64,000 nt of DNA, taken from the NCBI GenBank assembly GCA_947471745.1, contig CANJKZ010001112.1, positions 1,588,001 to 1,652,000 on the forward strand, given 5' to 3'. This document shows, one piece after another, positions 10,025 through 21,077 of the stretch (position 1 is the first letter of the stretch; the number at the start of each line of letters is the position of its first letter). The DNA is from Closterium sp. Naga37s-1 (lineage: Eukaryota > Streptophyta > Zygnematophyceae > Desmidiales > Closteriaceae). The position numbers and the translations under genes were made by a program. The notes beneath the pieces were generated by a model, which saw nothing but the letters and a program-made list of their open reading frames with translations, did not search any database and had not been told where the DNA came from.

Positions 10025-13000
10025 CTCTCTCTCTCTCTAATTGACCGTGTATTGATAGATCAAAAAGGATACAAGCATGCAGGATATGGATTCTAGAGAT
10101 GTGAACAAGCAAACAAAGAAACAAGGGAGTATCTAGCCTCTCATAATTGCCTATCTATACCTCCATGAGAGGCTCTAGTACTGCACAACTGTCCCCAAGG
10201 TGAAACTCGCCCTGCACCCCACCCACAGGGGGGTTTTCCGCTACTGCTGCCTAACTGGACTTAATAAGGTAACCCACCGAATGCGCCCTTTGCAGAGCGC
10301 AGGACCACCGCTGTCTGAAGAGATGGAGGAACCGGGCTGCATGGAATGAGTGTGGTTGGGCGTTGAAGTGTCGCCTAGCAGCGGTTTCCGCCAAGAGCTT
10401 CAGGAATTGTGGAACCTCGGCACACGGGCACCCATACATCTCAACTGCCAAGGGGAAGAAAGTAACGGTGTCGGGGTGGCTGGCATAATGGCTGATTTTC
10501 TTGTCGGCCTGCTCCCTGGCCGCCCAACCCCTCCCCTTTATGGCTAGTGGGTCCCTCATGCTTATCGGGTCTGTGATGGTGACATCACAGATGTACACCG
10601 CGCCCGAGCTTCGATCACGCAAGGTCAGGTCCGCCGTTTGCTCTTCAACTGGGCAGTAGGCTGCGGATTCCCCGTGGACTATGAAGCCGGCGTCCCCTGC
10701 CATCGAGATGCAGGCGTCACGGAGTTCATTGTGGGTATTGATCCTGTGTTTGCCCGTCCCGCAGCGGAAAAGTTGATTCGGCAGCCGTGGGTCAGTGATC
10801 TCTACGTGCTTAGAACAGTCGCACTTTGCGGGTGTAGAGAAGGGTAGGCCTAGCCTGAAGCGGACTGCATTGGCAAAGTGTGGCGGGCCTACACGGCGGG
10901 TCGGTTCGATGGGAATAGCGGTTAGCCAGTCACCCGTGCCGTAGCCTGTCAGGGAAAAGAACCGTTGCGTGTGACCTGACAGTGGGTTGAGACTCATGTG
11001 TCGTGTAGCCTGCACTTGCGTGGCGTATCTGCTTCCCTGCACTCTCACCCCAAGCTCATGCTGCAGTTTCAACCCCTTTGGCTCCAGCCTTTCCTTGTCG
11101 AGTATGTCTCTGGCTTCCTGTGGCAGCGACATCTCACATTCCGACAGCCAGAGGTGTAAGGAAGTTGTGGTATCCCGGGGCAGAAGCATGTGATCTCTGG
11201 CTGCTATCAAGGCCTCCTCTGATTCTAGCGGTAGGGAGCTGAGGAGGAGGCTGGACTGTGTGAAACTAGCCAAGTAGCCAAACCGCCCTTCCACCGTAGG
11301 GTCAGTGAGTCTGATGCCACCCAACGAAGGTGGAAGTGTAGATTGCTCCCAAACACGGCTCTGCTCTGTGCTGTCTGTAGGAAAACGGATGCCTCATGCC
11401 GTAAGGAGTGTGGACAGGAGGTCCCTACCCCACTGTGACCAGGTGTCGTGGTTGAGGAGGTGTAGTGGGGTTGTTCTAGTGAGGTATCCAACTCGACGAG
11501 AGATGCAGCGTGTGAGAAACAGGGATGCTATCTGAGGGTCAAGTCGTTCGATCAAAGGCAACGGCTTGGTCATGGCTTCTAGCTGGGCGGCTAGGAACGC
11601 GGCGGCGCCGTCGGATGTACCTAGGAAGCTGCCTAGAAGTTTAACGCCCGCTTCACTGGTCGGTACCTCTGGCGGCAGCTGCACTGTACTGTCAATCGGC
11701 ATGCTGCTCCACGCGGCGCATTTCCCGGGACTGTGTCGCAAACCCACTTGGGCCAGCTGGCTAGTGAAGTGAGAGAAGGCTGCGACGGCTTCACGTGGGT
11801 CACCTAAGAAGCTTACGTCATCGGCGTAGGCTAGGCACAGCACCCCGGGGTGCAATGTTGCAGTTGCTCTCAAGGCAGGATGGATCCCTGCCGCGAAAAG
11901 AAGTGGTCCTAAGGGATCACCCTGCCTGACCCCTCGCTCACTGAGTAATGCCGGGCTGTTGAAGTTGGCATCCAGAAACAGCAGAGATGGGTTGCCGTAG
12001 GTCAATTTCACTAAGGGCAGTAGCAGTGAAAGGGCGGGGTCCTCGAGTGCTGTCGCTATTGCTTGTCGGGAGATGTTGTTGAAGGCGTTGGAAATGTCAG
12101 TCTGGAGGATGAGGCAGTTGGGGTGATTGTCGGTGTATGCTCGTGCACTGTGTATGATCGCCTCTGCCCCCCCTGGCACCGCTACTCCGCACTGCAGCGA
12201 AAGGAAATAGCCGCGCGCTGCCTCGCCCAGGGTTGTCAGTGCGGCCTTTGCCGCCAGGCGCGTCAAGCATTCGCCAATTGCTATTGGGCGAGCCCCCCCT
12301 TCAGGTTTGGCTAAGGCAATCAGGCGAGAGGATGTGAGTAGTTCCGCGACTTGACGTGGCAGATTTCCTCTCAGAATCGTATTAACCAGGGCGTGCAGAT
12401 GGGTCGAGACGGATGCGTTAGTCACTGACGCATCGCGCAAATGTTCAAATGCTAATGCTAATGGTAATGGTAATGAGGCATTCTCGCATCGGCTGAGCAG
12501 CTTCGAAAAATCCGCGTAAGAAATCTCCAGGTCGACAGTGTCTGTGTCGACCGGCCAGGTCAGAGGGTTAGGGTCGGCTGGTGGGTGCTTGTTTCGGAGT
12601 TCGTCCAGGATTTCTGGACTGGGAATACAGACTGGCGTTGACTCGAGCGCCATCACGGCTCGGCGCAGGCTCCCCTTTTTCGCCAGACCCTCTGCCCTGC
12701 TGATCGTTCCCACGTCGTCTGGCTGATGACGTGGCGGGGGTGGCGTGTTGACTGCTTCCACCGCGTCCAAGTACAGTTGTTGCCACTCGCCACGTTGAAA
12801 TGCTCGGAGGCGGGCCTTGATTTTGGGCCAATCAGGGCGTCTTGGCGATGCTTGTCACAGTGTCAGGCGAGGGAGAAATAGGAGTAACTTCCATTCCGCG
12901 ATGGAGTCAGGGCTTAGCGAAAGGTGAAGAAGAGGTGTCAGTACCACGAGCGAGAATATCTCGCACAAATTTGGCGGTAGCCGACGTAACAGCGTGGGTT

Positions 13001-14787
13001 GGCGACTATCGCAGAGTAGCGAGATATCCCAATCTGCCACTTCGGCAAATTTGTCAGCCTGCCTCCCCAGCTCCTCTGGCAAAAAGTAGCGCGGAATTTG
13101 AGTCTGGCGAGCCGCACTCGCTTGACCCCTCGCAGTCCGATTTCCACGACCGCGGCCCGTACCACGAGTTGAAGGCGGGGTTGAAATTGTGGCCGTCCGA
13201 TCGGCATCCTGCGGTCCCAGCGTGGTTCCTGATTGCAGAGGCGGTCCTCTCCGGCTTTCTGCACCTCGTCTTGACAATTGCTCTATCTCCTCCCCGTCTT
13301 CCTCCTCGCTACTGCTGCTCAGGGCTTGTGCTTCCTCCCTATAAGAGGGGTCATTCCGTTCATCCGGATCAGTGTTCTCATCGAGCCGTGTTAAAGCCCT
13401 CCGTGCCGCCGCGTGAAACGCGTTCTCCGGTCCACCCTCGACTCCCCGTCCTCCACGGCGTCCTGCCCCTTGTCTCCTTCCGCCTCGCGATGGTGATTGC
13501 TGGTGACTCGTGGCCATCGCCAAAGCCCGCTGCCTCTGCGTCAGGGGCGAGCGGAAGGTCGCCCCCGGTGTCTGCCTTGGGGGGTGCTGCAATGAAGCCG
13601 CCAATCCCCCCTGCCCCGAAGCCATCTCCCTCTGTCGCTGGAGTCTCCGCGAGTCCGACTCTGGACCTCGTGGCGAGTGAGGTTCCGGCATCACTCCTCC
13701 CTGCCCCGGCTGCCCCTGTTGTTGAGCCGGGCCCTCTTGCGCTCTCCGCTCCTGCTCTGCCGGCTGTCCCTGTAAATCCTGCGGCGCCGTCTGCTGTTGT
13801 CGATCCTGGCGTTGCACCACCCGTGCCTGAGCTCTCTGCGGCATCGCCTGCCGTTGATGTCCCTGTTGCCCTCGACGCGGCTGTTGGTTCGTCGCCGATG
13901 GCGGTGTCCGCCACCACTGGTGGCCCGGGCCCGTTTGTAGCGCCGGCGGGCGCCGTCCAGGCGGCTCCTGTTGCTGCACCTGTTGGTCAGCAGGTTGGCC
14001 AGTGCTCCTCCCGCCCGCATTCTCCTACGCCTCGTGAGGAGCGGGAGTCGTCGCGGCGCCGTCGTGATTCTCCACGGCGCAACTGTTCGCAGGCGAACTG
14101 GCATGCGCAACGTGGCGGTCGTGGGGGGTGGGCGGGAGGTCGCGGTTATGGCGGCGGCGCGGCGTATGTTCCGCCGGTATCTCTTGGAGTCGTGCAGCGT
14201 GTTGTCTCGGCTGCGATACGCGAGGAGAGGGCAATGCAGCGCCTTGTTCCTGCTCCAGCGGCTCCCCCTCCGGCCGCTCGTCCGGTGGCTGTGGCCCCGC
14301 CACCTCTGGCTGTTGCCCCGGCTCCCCTTGTCCCTGCTCCGACTCCCTCAGTCCCCGCCGCATCTGCTGCCGCACGTGATCGCTGCTTGCGACTGCCGTG
14401 GGTTCCTCCAGTGGCAGGACAGGAATTTGTGACTGCGGCAGGAGGAGCGGTGACGGCACAGTACCCGCCTCTGCTGCCTGCTGATCCCGCTCCCCCATCT
14501 GCTCTTGATGCTCCGATCCTCCCGACCTTGCCTGGGCCTCCCCGCATGGCTGAGGTCCCGGAAGCGAGCCTGGCGCAGTTGTGGCGTCTATGCGAGGCCC
14601 TTCGTGCCGTTCACCTGATCCAGGTGTACGGTCATGCTGCTCTGTTCCAGGGGAATTCCCTGGATGGAGGCCCTCGGGACGAGTGCCTCGATGCGGCGGA
14701 TCGAGTCGCCGAACTCCTGGCGCCCGTGCTGGCTGCGCCCGCCCGGGGTGTAGTTGCGGGCGTTGGGCAGCTTGGAACCGACCAGCG
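10025..14787 (-). mobile_element. LINE copy A (RT-RLE non-LTR element), 5' truncated
   Basis: The 3' end is marked by a short (CT)n/(GA)n tail (10025-10038) followed by TAATTGACCGTGTATTGATA, the same end signature as copies D, E and F (TAATGGTCCGT...TTGATA). It contains the polymerase gene (10155-13517, minus) and most of the antisense ORF (13490-14787, plus). It stops abruptly at about 14787, where copy B sequence begins, so the antisense ORF is cut before its C-terminus. Confidence 0.82.
10155..13517 (-). pseudogene. LINE A polymerase: reverse transcriptase plus restriction-like endonuclease
   Basis: The enzyme would copy element RNA at a nicked target (target-primed reverse transcription). 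Visible blocks: RT fingers (about 12400-12500), motif A LQTDISNAFN (about 12085-12115), GVRQGDPLGPLLFAAGIHP, catalytic LAYADDVSFLG (about 11813-11845), a zinc motif CDCSK...RC, and a PD-(D/E)XK-like nuclease (ADLTLRD, then ICDVTITDP). Start chosen at ATG 13517 (MATSHQQSPSRGG), shared with D and F. Damage: a frameshift near 12855-12770, TGC to TGA at 11394, CAG to TAG at 10251, a zinc-ligand His changed to Gln (PNQLFRC), and a simple-repeat patch replacing GVGAGPSGMT near 12452-12477. Confidence 0.85.
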
Positions 14788-14800
14788 CTGGCGGAACTGA
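13490..14800 (+). CDS. LINE A antisense ORF (SR/RGG-rich protein), C-terminus replaced
   Basis: The ATG at 13490 opens MVIAGDSWPSPKPAA, conserved in D, E and F. Ordered blocks: a Pro/Ala-rich spacer, SATTGGPGP, an SR-like stretch (EERESSRRRRDSPRR), an RGG box (GGRGGWAGGRGYGGG), LRLPWVPPVAGQEFV, then a helical domain (EASLAQLWRLCEALRAVHL, AADRVAELLAPVLAAPA). RGG and SR segments usually bind RNA, so an RNA-binding role is an inference. At about 14787 the reading frame enters copy B DNA and adds five unrelated residues before a stop. The rest of the conserved domain (VRGLRRVLRAG onward in D) is lost. Confidence 0.65.
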   Translation: MVIAGDSWPSPKPAASASGASGRSPPVSALGGAAMKPPIPPAPKPSPSVAGVSASPTLDLVASEVPASLLPAPAAPVVEPGPLALSAPALPAVPVNPAAPSAVVDPGVAPPVPELSAASPAVDVPVALDAAVGSSPMAVSATTGGPGPFVAPAGAVQAAPVAAPVGQQVGQCSSRPHSPTPREERESSRRRRDSPRRNCSQANWHAQRGGRGGWAGGRGYGGGAAYVPPVSLGVVQRVVSAAIREERAMQRLVPAPAAPPPAARPVAVAPPPLAVAPAPLVPAPTPSVPAASAAARDRCLRLPWVPPVAGQEFVTAAGGAVTAQYPPLLPADPAPPSALDAPILPTLPGPPRMAEVPEASLAQLWRLCEALRAVHLIQVYGHAALFQGNSLDGGPRDECLDAADRVAELLAPVLAAPARGVVAGVGQLGTDQRWRN

Positions 14801-17800
14801 TGGACCATCTTCGCGGCCTGATAGGTAGATGGGTCCGCGTTGAAGATCCTCCGTGCAGCTTTGTCCGCCAGCAGCTTCAGGAAGGTGGGCACCTCGTCAC
14901 AGGGGCAGCCGTATGTTTCTACTGCCAACGGGACAAACCCCGCATACTCTGCCCTGCCGAGATATAGGCCTATCTTTTTTTCAGTTGCCTCCCGTGCTGC
15001 CCAGCCCCTCCCCTTCCTTGCAGTTTCGTCCCGTTTACTGATGGAATCTGTGATTGTGATATCTCCCAGCCACACCGCCCCCGAGCTCCCATCCCTGAAG
15101 GCCAGGTCGGCCTTCTTGTTATCGACCGGGCTGAAGGCGGTGCACTTCTTGTGCACTTCAAATCCAGCATCCTGCGCCATACGAATGCACTCGTCCCGTA
15201 GCTCATCGTGCGTGTTGGTCCTGCCGTGGCCAGTACTGCACCGCAGCAAGTGGTTCGGCAGCCTTTTATCTGGAATGGTGACTCGTTTGCTGCAGTCACA
15301 GCAGTCAGGCACCGAGAGCGGCATGCCGAGCCGGAACTGTAGGGCGAACGTGAAGTGGCAGGGGTATAACCGGAGCACTGGCATGTAGGGGATCGCCATG
15401 AGCCAGTCCCCTGCCCCGTAGCCCGTGAGGGACATGAGCCGTTGGGTGTGGCCCATCCGTGGGTTCAGGTCCATCTGCCTGGACGCGGTGATCTGGGCAG
15501 CACTCTGGCCTCCTTGGACTAAGAGAGCGAGGCGGTGCTGCAGTTGGCCCTTTGGTTTTGCCTGTTCCGCTGCAATAAGGTCCTGCGCCTCCTGCGTGAG
15601 GCTGCTCCTGCAATCCTGGATCCACCGCTGGATCTCGTTGGGGCTGTGGTCCGCCGCTACTGGGATGTCTAGTGCTGCTGTCAGGGAGGCTCCAGCTTGG
15701 CCTCCTAGCTGGCCGAGGAGTGTGTTGGCCTGCACGAAACTCGCAATCTGCCTTCTACTGCAGGGTCGGCGAGGCCCAGGCCGCCTAAGCTAGGTGGGAG
15801 TGAGGCTTGGTCCCAGATCCGCTTGTCCTCTGTCTCGCCCCTCGGGTGGCGCACCCCGCAGGCATCTAGAAGCGTGTACAGCAGGGCTCGGCCCCAACTT
15901 GACCACTCGGCTTCGGGAAGCAGGTACAAGGGGGTGGTGTGGGCAAGGTACGAGATGCGCCTGTAGATGCACCGTGTTAGTAGCAGCGCCGCCACTTGTG
16001 GGTCCATGCTCGTTATGTGGGGTAGCGGGGACGACATTGTCTCTAGCTGTGACCTTAGAAAGGCTGCTGCTCCTTCTGTGGTACCGACGAAGCTTCCTAG
16101 CACCCTCAGCCCCTCCGTGCGAAGTGGGACCCCCTGGGGCAGATGCTGGGGATCTGTGGCCGCTGCGCTCCATGCGGCGCACTTCTCAGGGTTGTGAGTC
16201 AGCCCCACGTCGCGTAGTCCTGTCGTGAAGTGGCAGAAAGCGTCGGAACACTCGGCTGCGGGGCCCAGGAAGGTGATGTCGTCGGCGAATGCTATGCAGA
16301 GAACTGATGGATAAGCGGCGGCTGTCTTTGAGAGGATGGGGTGGATCCCCGCGGCAAACAGCAGCGGGCCAAGCAGATCGCCTTGTCGCACGCCTGTCTC
16401 GCTAGTTAGTGCCTCGCAGCCAAACCCTGCGTCAAGGAATAGCTGGGCCGGCCGGCTATATGATGCTTTAACGAGGGGGAGAAGACCCTGGATATCGGTG
16501 TCGCGAAGAGCGCTGACTACTGCTCCGCGATTGATGGAGTTAAATGCGTTCGCCAGGTTTGCCTGTAGTATAAGCGCGTCTGGATTAGCACACGTAAATG
16601 CTCGCGCAGCGTGAATCATTGCTTCGCTACCGCCTTGTACAGCCACGCAGTATTGCAACAGCAGGAAATGCGCGCGGCACTCTTTCGAGAGGGACGAGAG
16701 AGCGGACTTGGCGGCCAGTCGCAGTATGCATTCTCCTACCGCGATCGGTCTAGTGCCTCCGTCAGGCTCAGCTAGAGCTATGAGGCGGCTGGCTGTTAGT
16801 AGCGCGCAGACCTCGTCAGGCAGTTTGCCAAGCAGGATAGTGTTGACGAGGGCGTGGAAGTGTGTAGTAACCCCCGCGTTGGCGAGTGATGCATCACGCA
16901 GGTGTTCGAATGTCATACCCGACGGTCCTCCTCCTACCCCGTTCTCACAACGGCACAGCATTTTAATGAAGTCCCCTCTTTCAATCGACGCCGCTTGAAC
17001 GGTATCGGGGATGTTCCAATCGATGATATCTGGTGGCGCGGGGGGGTGTTTTGCTTTGAGAGCGGCGAGGATGGGTGCAGATGGGTCGGCGACCGGCGTT
17101 GACTCAAGGGCGAGGATCGCCCTGCGAAGGCTTCCTTTTCGTGCGAGGCCTTCTGCCCTGGCACGTTTGCCAAGGGCATCTGGCGTATGACGAGGCGGGT
17201 GTGGTCCAGTGATTGCGGTAATTGCCGAGTCGTAGAGCTGCTGCCATTCGCCTTTGTTAAACTGGCGAAGTCGGCGCTTGACTGCCGGCCAATCGGGCTT
17301 CTCCGTTGACGGGAGGCGAAGGGTGAGGCGTGGGAGAAAGAGTAACAGGCGCCAGCCTGCGACTGACGCAGGGTTACGCGCGAGGTGAAGGAGGGGTGTC
17401 AGGAGGGCTGTGGCGAAAAGTGGGCGAATGTCAGCAGGGAGTTTACGCGAAAGCGGGGGCTGACGACTGTCGCGTAGAGGGGTCAGGTCCCATGATTCCA
17501 CTTCGCCGAACCGCACCAAGTCCTTGGCCAATTGTTCAGGCGAGAATTGGCGGGCCTCTGATGCGGTGGCGTCCGGTACCGGCCGGTTCAATTCGACACC
17601 CCTTGCTGCTGGAATTGGAGCGGCTCGGCGTGGTGTTGGGATTGCCCGTCGCCTGCCTTCCCGTTCCTCCTCCTCTAACTCCCCCGATTCTTCCGTGGCG
17701 GACTCCTCCACCAACTCTGTTGTAAACGTAGGGTCTCTAGCCTCCTCCTCAGCTTCGTTGTTCTCCACTCTTCGAGTTAAGGCCCGGCGTGCTTCCCTCT

Positions 17801-17840
17801 GGAAGCCATTCTCAGGTCCGCCTCCCCTTCCAGTCGCTCC
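14788..17840 (-). pseudogene. LINE B polymerase, one frameshift, motif A Asp lost
   Basis: A continuous minus-strand frame of about 690 codons (to 15705) covers the acidic N-terminus, the RT palm (GVRQGDLLGPLLFAAGIHP) and the catalytic IAFADDITFLG. After a single frameshift at about 15705-15735 the next 300-odd codons carry the zinc motif (CDCSKRV...LLRC) and the nuclease (ADLAFRDGSSGAVW, DITITD). Motif A reads LQANLANAFN where A, D and F have LQTDISNAFN, so the first catalytic Asp is Asn. The start is uncertain: no ATG matches the one in A and D, and the frame is open upstream through PENGFQREARRAL. The last residues before 14788 run into copy A DNA. Confidence 0.85.
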
Positions 17841-17869
17841 TCCTCGTCCGCCGCCTCGTCCGCCCCGCG

Positions 17870-19437
17870 ATGCCTGTATCGATTGGTGACGAATATTATT
17901 CGTACTCGCCGCGGCCCGTTGTCATGGCGTCGGCTGCAATTGCCCCTCCTGCCTTGTCGTCCCCGGCGTCCGCGGCTGTGGGGATGTCGCCTCTTTTCGC
18001 CCCTCGATCTGCGCCGTCATCGGTGACTCAGGTTGGCCTTGTCCTCGCGCCTGCTGCGCCGCCTGTTCCCGCCGTGGCGACGTTGTCTGCGCCTGGCGTG
18101 GCGCCTGGTCATGCGCCTGTGTCGTCACCTGCTCCCGCGCTCGCCTCGGCATCTGCTCCTGCGCCCGCCCCTGGGTTTGTTGCGGCGTCTGATCCTGCGC
18201 ACTCTCCCGCGCCTGCGCCGGTGGTTCCACCTGTCCCCGTGCCTATGGTTGCGGGGTCGTCTGCTGCCGATGGAGAGGCCTCTGTGCCGCCACTGGTTGC
18301 GTCTGCCGTGGCGCCTTCTGCTACTGCTGGTGCAGACCCGACTTACCAGCCACCTCCAGCCACCAGCGCCGGCCTGAGCTCGGCGGAGGTTTAATCGGCT
18401 CGCGCATCGCCTCCGATTGCTCCTGCCCCTGTGCCTGCGGCAGCAACCGTGCCGCCTCCGACCGCCCCGGCGGGTCCTGCTCCCGCACCTCTTGCTCCTG
18501 GCCCTCCTGCTCAACGTCCTCCGTCCCCGGGCCGTCGTCAGCAACGGCCTCATTCCCCTGTACCGCGTGACGAGCGGGAGACGTCACGGCGGCGTCACGA
18601 TTCACCTCGCCGCCGAGGTTCGCAGACGAATTGGGCTGCACCCCGTGGCGGCCGAGGGGGCTGGTGGGGAGGGCGTGGTCGCAGTGGCGGCTGGGTCTAT
18701 GATCAGCCGGTGACAATGGCCGACTTGCAGCGAGTTGTGTCTGACGCGATGCGCGAGGAGCGGAACGGGCAGGCGAGCCTGAGCAATTCGCCGCGCCACG
18801 CTCCTGCGCCGGTGTCTCATCCTCCGCCTGCGCCCGCTCCTCCTCTTCCCTCGACTGCCGCTCCTCCTCTTCGTGCTCCCGCCGCGTCCGCTGCTGCTCA
18901 AGGGAACCGTCTCCGGCTGCCGTGGGTTCCTCCTGTGGCGGGCGTGGAGTTTGTAACTGTGGGCGGGGGACCAGTGACGCCGCAGTATCCGTCCCTGCTG
19001 CCTGTTGCTCCTGATCATCCGGCTGCTGATCTTCCGGTACAGTCGCTGGTAGGGCCTTCTCCTTCGGCGGATGTGCCCGAGGCGTCACTCGGGCAGCTGT
19101 GGCGCCTCTCCGAGGGTCGGAGGGCTGTTCACCTGATCCATGTGTATTGCCACGCGGCTCTTTCTCGTGGCGTGCCTCTGGTAGGCGGCCCTCTGGAGGA
19201 GTGCTCGGATGCCGCTGACCGGCTTGCCGAGCTCCTTGCGCCCGTGTTGGCTGCGCCCGCGCGGGGTGGAGTTGCGGGCGTTGGACAGCTTGGGACTGCG
19301 CTCCGTGGTCTGCGCCGGGTGATGCGCGCAGCGACTGCATTCGACCTGATCGGCGCAACCACTGTGGTGGGTGCACGAGCTTCATCGCTCGCTGACGGGT
19401 CTTCTCGCCGTCCTTGACGCAGATCAGATGTAGCGTC
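17870..19437 (+). pseudogene. LINE B antisense ORF, stop and frameshift
   Basis: The ATG at 17870 (MPVSIGDEYY) lies at the position of MVIAG in the other copies. The frame runs to a TAA at 18392-18394, just after the position of the SATTGGP block. A second frame from about 18420 continues with the SR-like block (RDERETSRRRHDSPRR), the RGG box (GGRGGWWGGRGRSGG), MADLQRVVSDAMREE, LRLPWVPPVAGVEFV and the helical domain (EASLGQLWRLSEGRRAVHL, AADRLAELLAPVLAAPA). An extra base near 19370 displaces the last block, which reads ELHRSLTGLLAVLDADQM in the neighbouring frame to about 19437. Preservation of these blocks in a diverged copy supports this strand as coding. Confidence 0.65.
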
Positions 19438-19554
19438 CGCCTTTTCCTGCGTCATGTTGTACCCGTGTGTTTCCTAGGCAGGTGTAGGTGTAGCCATCGC
19501 GTGTGTGTCTTGAGTTATAGTTGCTTGTGCTTTTCTCCCTTGCCGTCCCCTCAC

Positions 19555-19596
19555 GCGCGGCCGAAGGCCGCGCTGTCGAGCGTCGGCCGCCGAAGG
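19555..19596. promoter_or_regulatory. GC-rich hairpin block in LINE B 5' region
   Basis: About 42 bp identical to 26967-27008 in copy D. It contains GCGGCC-GAA-GGCCGC and GGCCG...CGGCC inverted repeats that could fold in the element RNA or form a cruciform. Copy F is truncated just before it. Confidence 0.6.
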
Positions 19597-19617
19597 AACA
19601 CACCAGGCCCAAAGGCC

Positions 19618-19625
19618 TTATATAC
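19618..19625 (-). promoter_or_regulatory. TATA-like box near the 5' end of LINE B
   Basis: The minus strand reads GTATATAAGGCC about 45 bp inside the 5' end. Copy D has TATAAAGGCC at the same place (27091-27096). This fits a promoter for the minus-strand transcript; the start site is not known. Confidence 0.45.
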
Positions 19626-19668
19626 TAGGCGTGTGGGAGGCTGAGAGGCTTGGGGCTAAGGGACTATG

Positions 19669-21077
19669 CCTCTCTCTCTCTCTCAAGCAGCCCTTCATTG
19701 ATAGGTTCATAGGGGTACAGGCATGGCAGGAATAGAGCTAGGCAGGCCTAGGCATTTGGGGCTACTCATCATGCATGGCAGGAGCGTGATACGAGCAGGA
19801 CATCTGCACACAGACAAGCCGGTCAAGTGAGGCAAGCCAGGCCGACAAAGCAACCAGCAAACCAGCAAAGCAGGGCACTGCAGGGCAATGCCAAGCACGG
19901 CCAGCAGTCGAGGCAAGCTGGTCATTCAGGCCAGACATGCAGCCGACAAGCCATGGCTACATCACTCGCCCACACCTACTCCCGCCTACTGAGCCATAAC
20001 AACCTCCAGCTCATCCTCCAGCACTTGCCAGAGGTCCCCCAGGCTAGGTTCCCAAGGGTCCCTAGCAGCCTGGGGGAACGCTGCTTCATCAGATAGGTTT
20101 GACTTGTTCAGGTAGGACGTTGCCTGGGATCGCTGCAGCATCACAGACCAGCGCTGCCGGTAGTGTGCAGTGAGTCGTGCAGTCGTGGTTGTCAACTTCC
20201 CCTAGCGGTACTTCTTCTTAGCCGCTGCGGTGGCCAGTAGCCGTAGGAACTCCTGTGTGTCCGAGGACAGGGCCCCATACGTCTCAACTGCGAGGCCAAA
20301 GAAGCCGACGTAGTCTGGCCGATCCTCGTATTCCCTGTGCTTCCTAGCTGAGGCCTCCTCAGCCGCCCATCCTGGTGGCTTCCGTGCCCTGGTGTCGCGC
20401 TGCTGGAGCACAGGGTCAGTCACTGTCACGTCTGTAACCCAGGTCTCGTTTGATTCCCTGTCTCGAATCGCCAGATCTCCCCTCTTCCTGAGGATCGGTG
20501 GGGAAAAAGCCGATGTCTCGTGGAAGCACGTGAAGTCCGCTTCCCTTGCCATCCTGAGTGCTGCAAACACTAGCGCGTTGTGCGTTCTAACGACGTCGCC
20601 CCCGTACCCGCACCTAAGGAGATGGTTCGGCAGACTCGGGTCGTTGATGTCAGAATATTCTCTCTTGCAGGGACACTTCTCAGTGACCGGCAGGGACATG
20701 CCTAAGCGGAACCCCAGCGCCAAGGAGAACTGACCAGGGGCAAATGTAAGGTCAGCTCTCGTAGGCACGGCATGCAGCCAGTCCCCTGCCCCCACCCCCT
20801 GTAGGCTGATGAGGCGGATGGCGTGCCCGCGGTGTGCGCCTGGGCGGTCTTTGATCGTGTCAGCCAGTAGTTCCGCTGCCCGTCTCTCATAGATGTGGCG
20901 GGAGAGTAGTAGCTGAAGGTTGCCCTGTCCTGCTAGCTGCTCCCTGAACGCCTGTAGTGTGGAGCGTGCTGACGCCGGGAGTGCTGCCTCCAGTGGGGCT
21001 AGCTGGTTGACCTCAGGTGGGGCCGGGCTCCACGCATGGTCGAGCCGCGTGACCGCCGTCTTCAGCAGGTACGCCTA
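19669..21077 (-). mobile_element. LINE copy C fragment (most divergent lineage), 5' truncated
   Basis: A (CT)n tract (19669-19684) marks the 3' tail. The 3' UTR (CCCTTCATTGATAGGTTCAT) only faintly resembles the others. Only the C-terminal part of the polymerase remains. It ends at about 21077, where the 3' end of copy D1 (TAATGGTCC) begins. Confidence 0.7.
19986..21066 (-). pseudogene. LINE C endonuclease domain
   Basis: An open minus-strand frame from 21066 to a TAG at 20202 encodes GHAIRLISLQGVGAGDWLHA, a zinc motif (CPCKREY...LPNHLLRC) and a nuclease (GDLAIRDRESNETWVTDVT). After the TAG the same frame continues to 19986 with the conserved tail (YRQRWSVMLQRSQATSYL). It is the endonuclease half of an RT-RLE polymerase with the RT removed. 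The core residues are kept although the sequence is far from the other copies. The insert ETYGALSSDTQEF replaces the ETYGCPCAEVP seen elsewhere. Confidence 0.75.

Larger units (their letters stand above)
14788..19669 (-). mobile_element. LINE copy B (diverged subfamily), 3' end missing
   Basis: Same gene plan as A but clearly diverged in sequence. The polymerase ends at FRQRWS where copy A begins, so the C-terminal tail, 3' UTR and GA tail are absent. The 5' end abuts the CT tract at 19669-19684 with GGCTAAGGGACTATGCC, matching the 5' end of copy D (GGCTAAGTCACTAGGTGCC). The polymerase is the least damaged in the array, with one frameshift. Confidence 0.82.
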
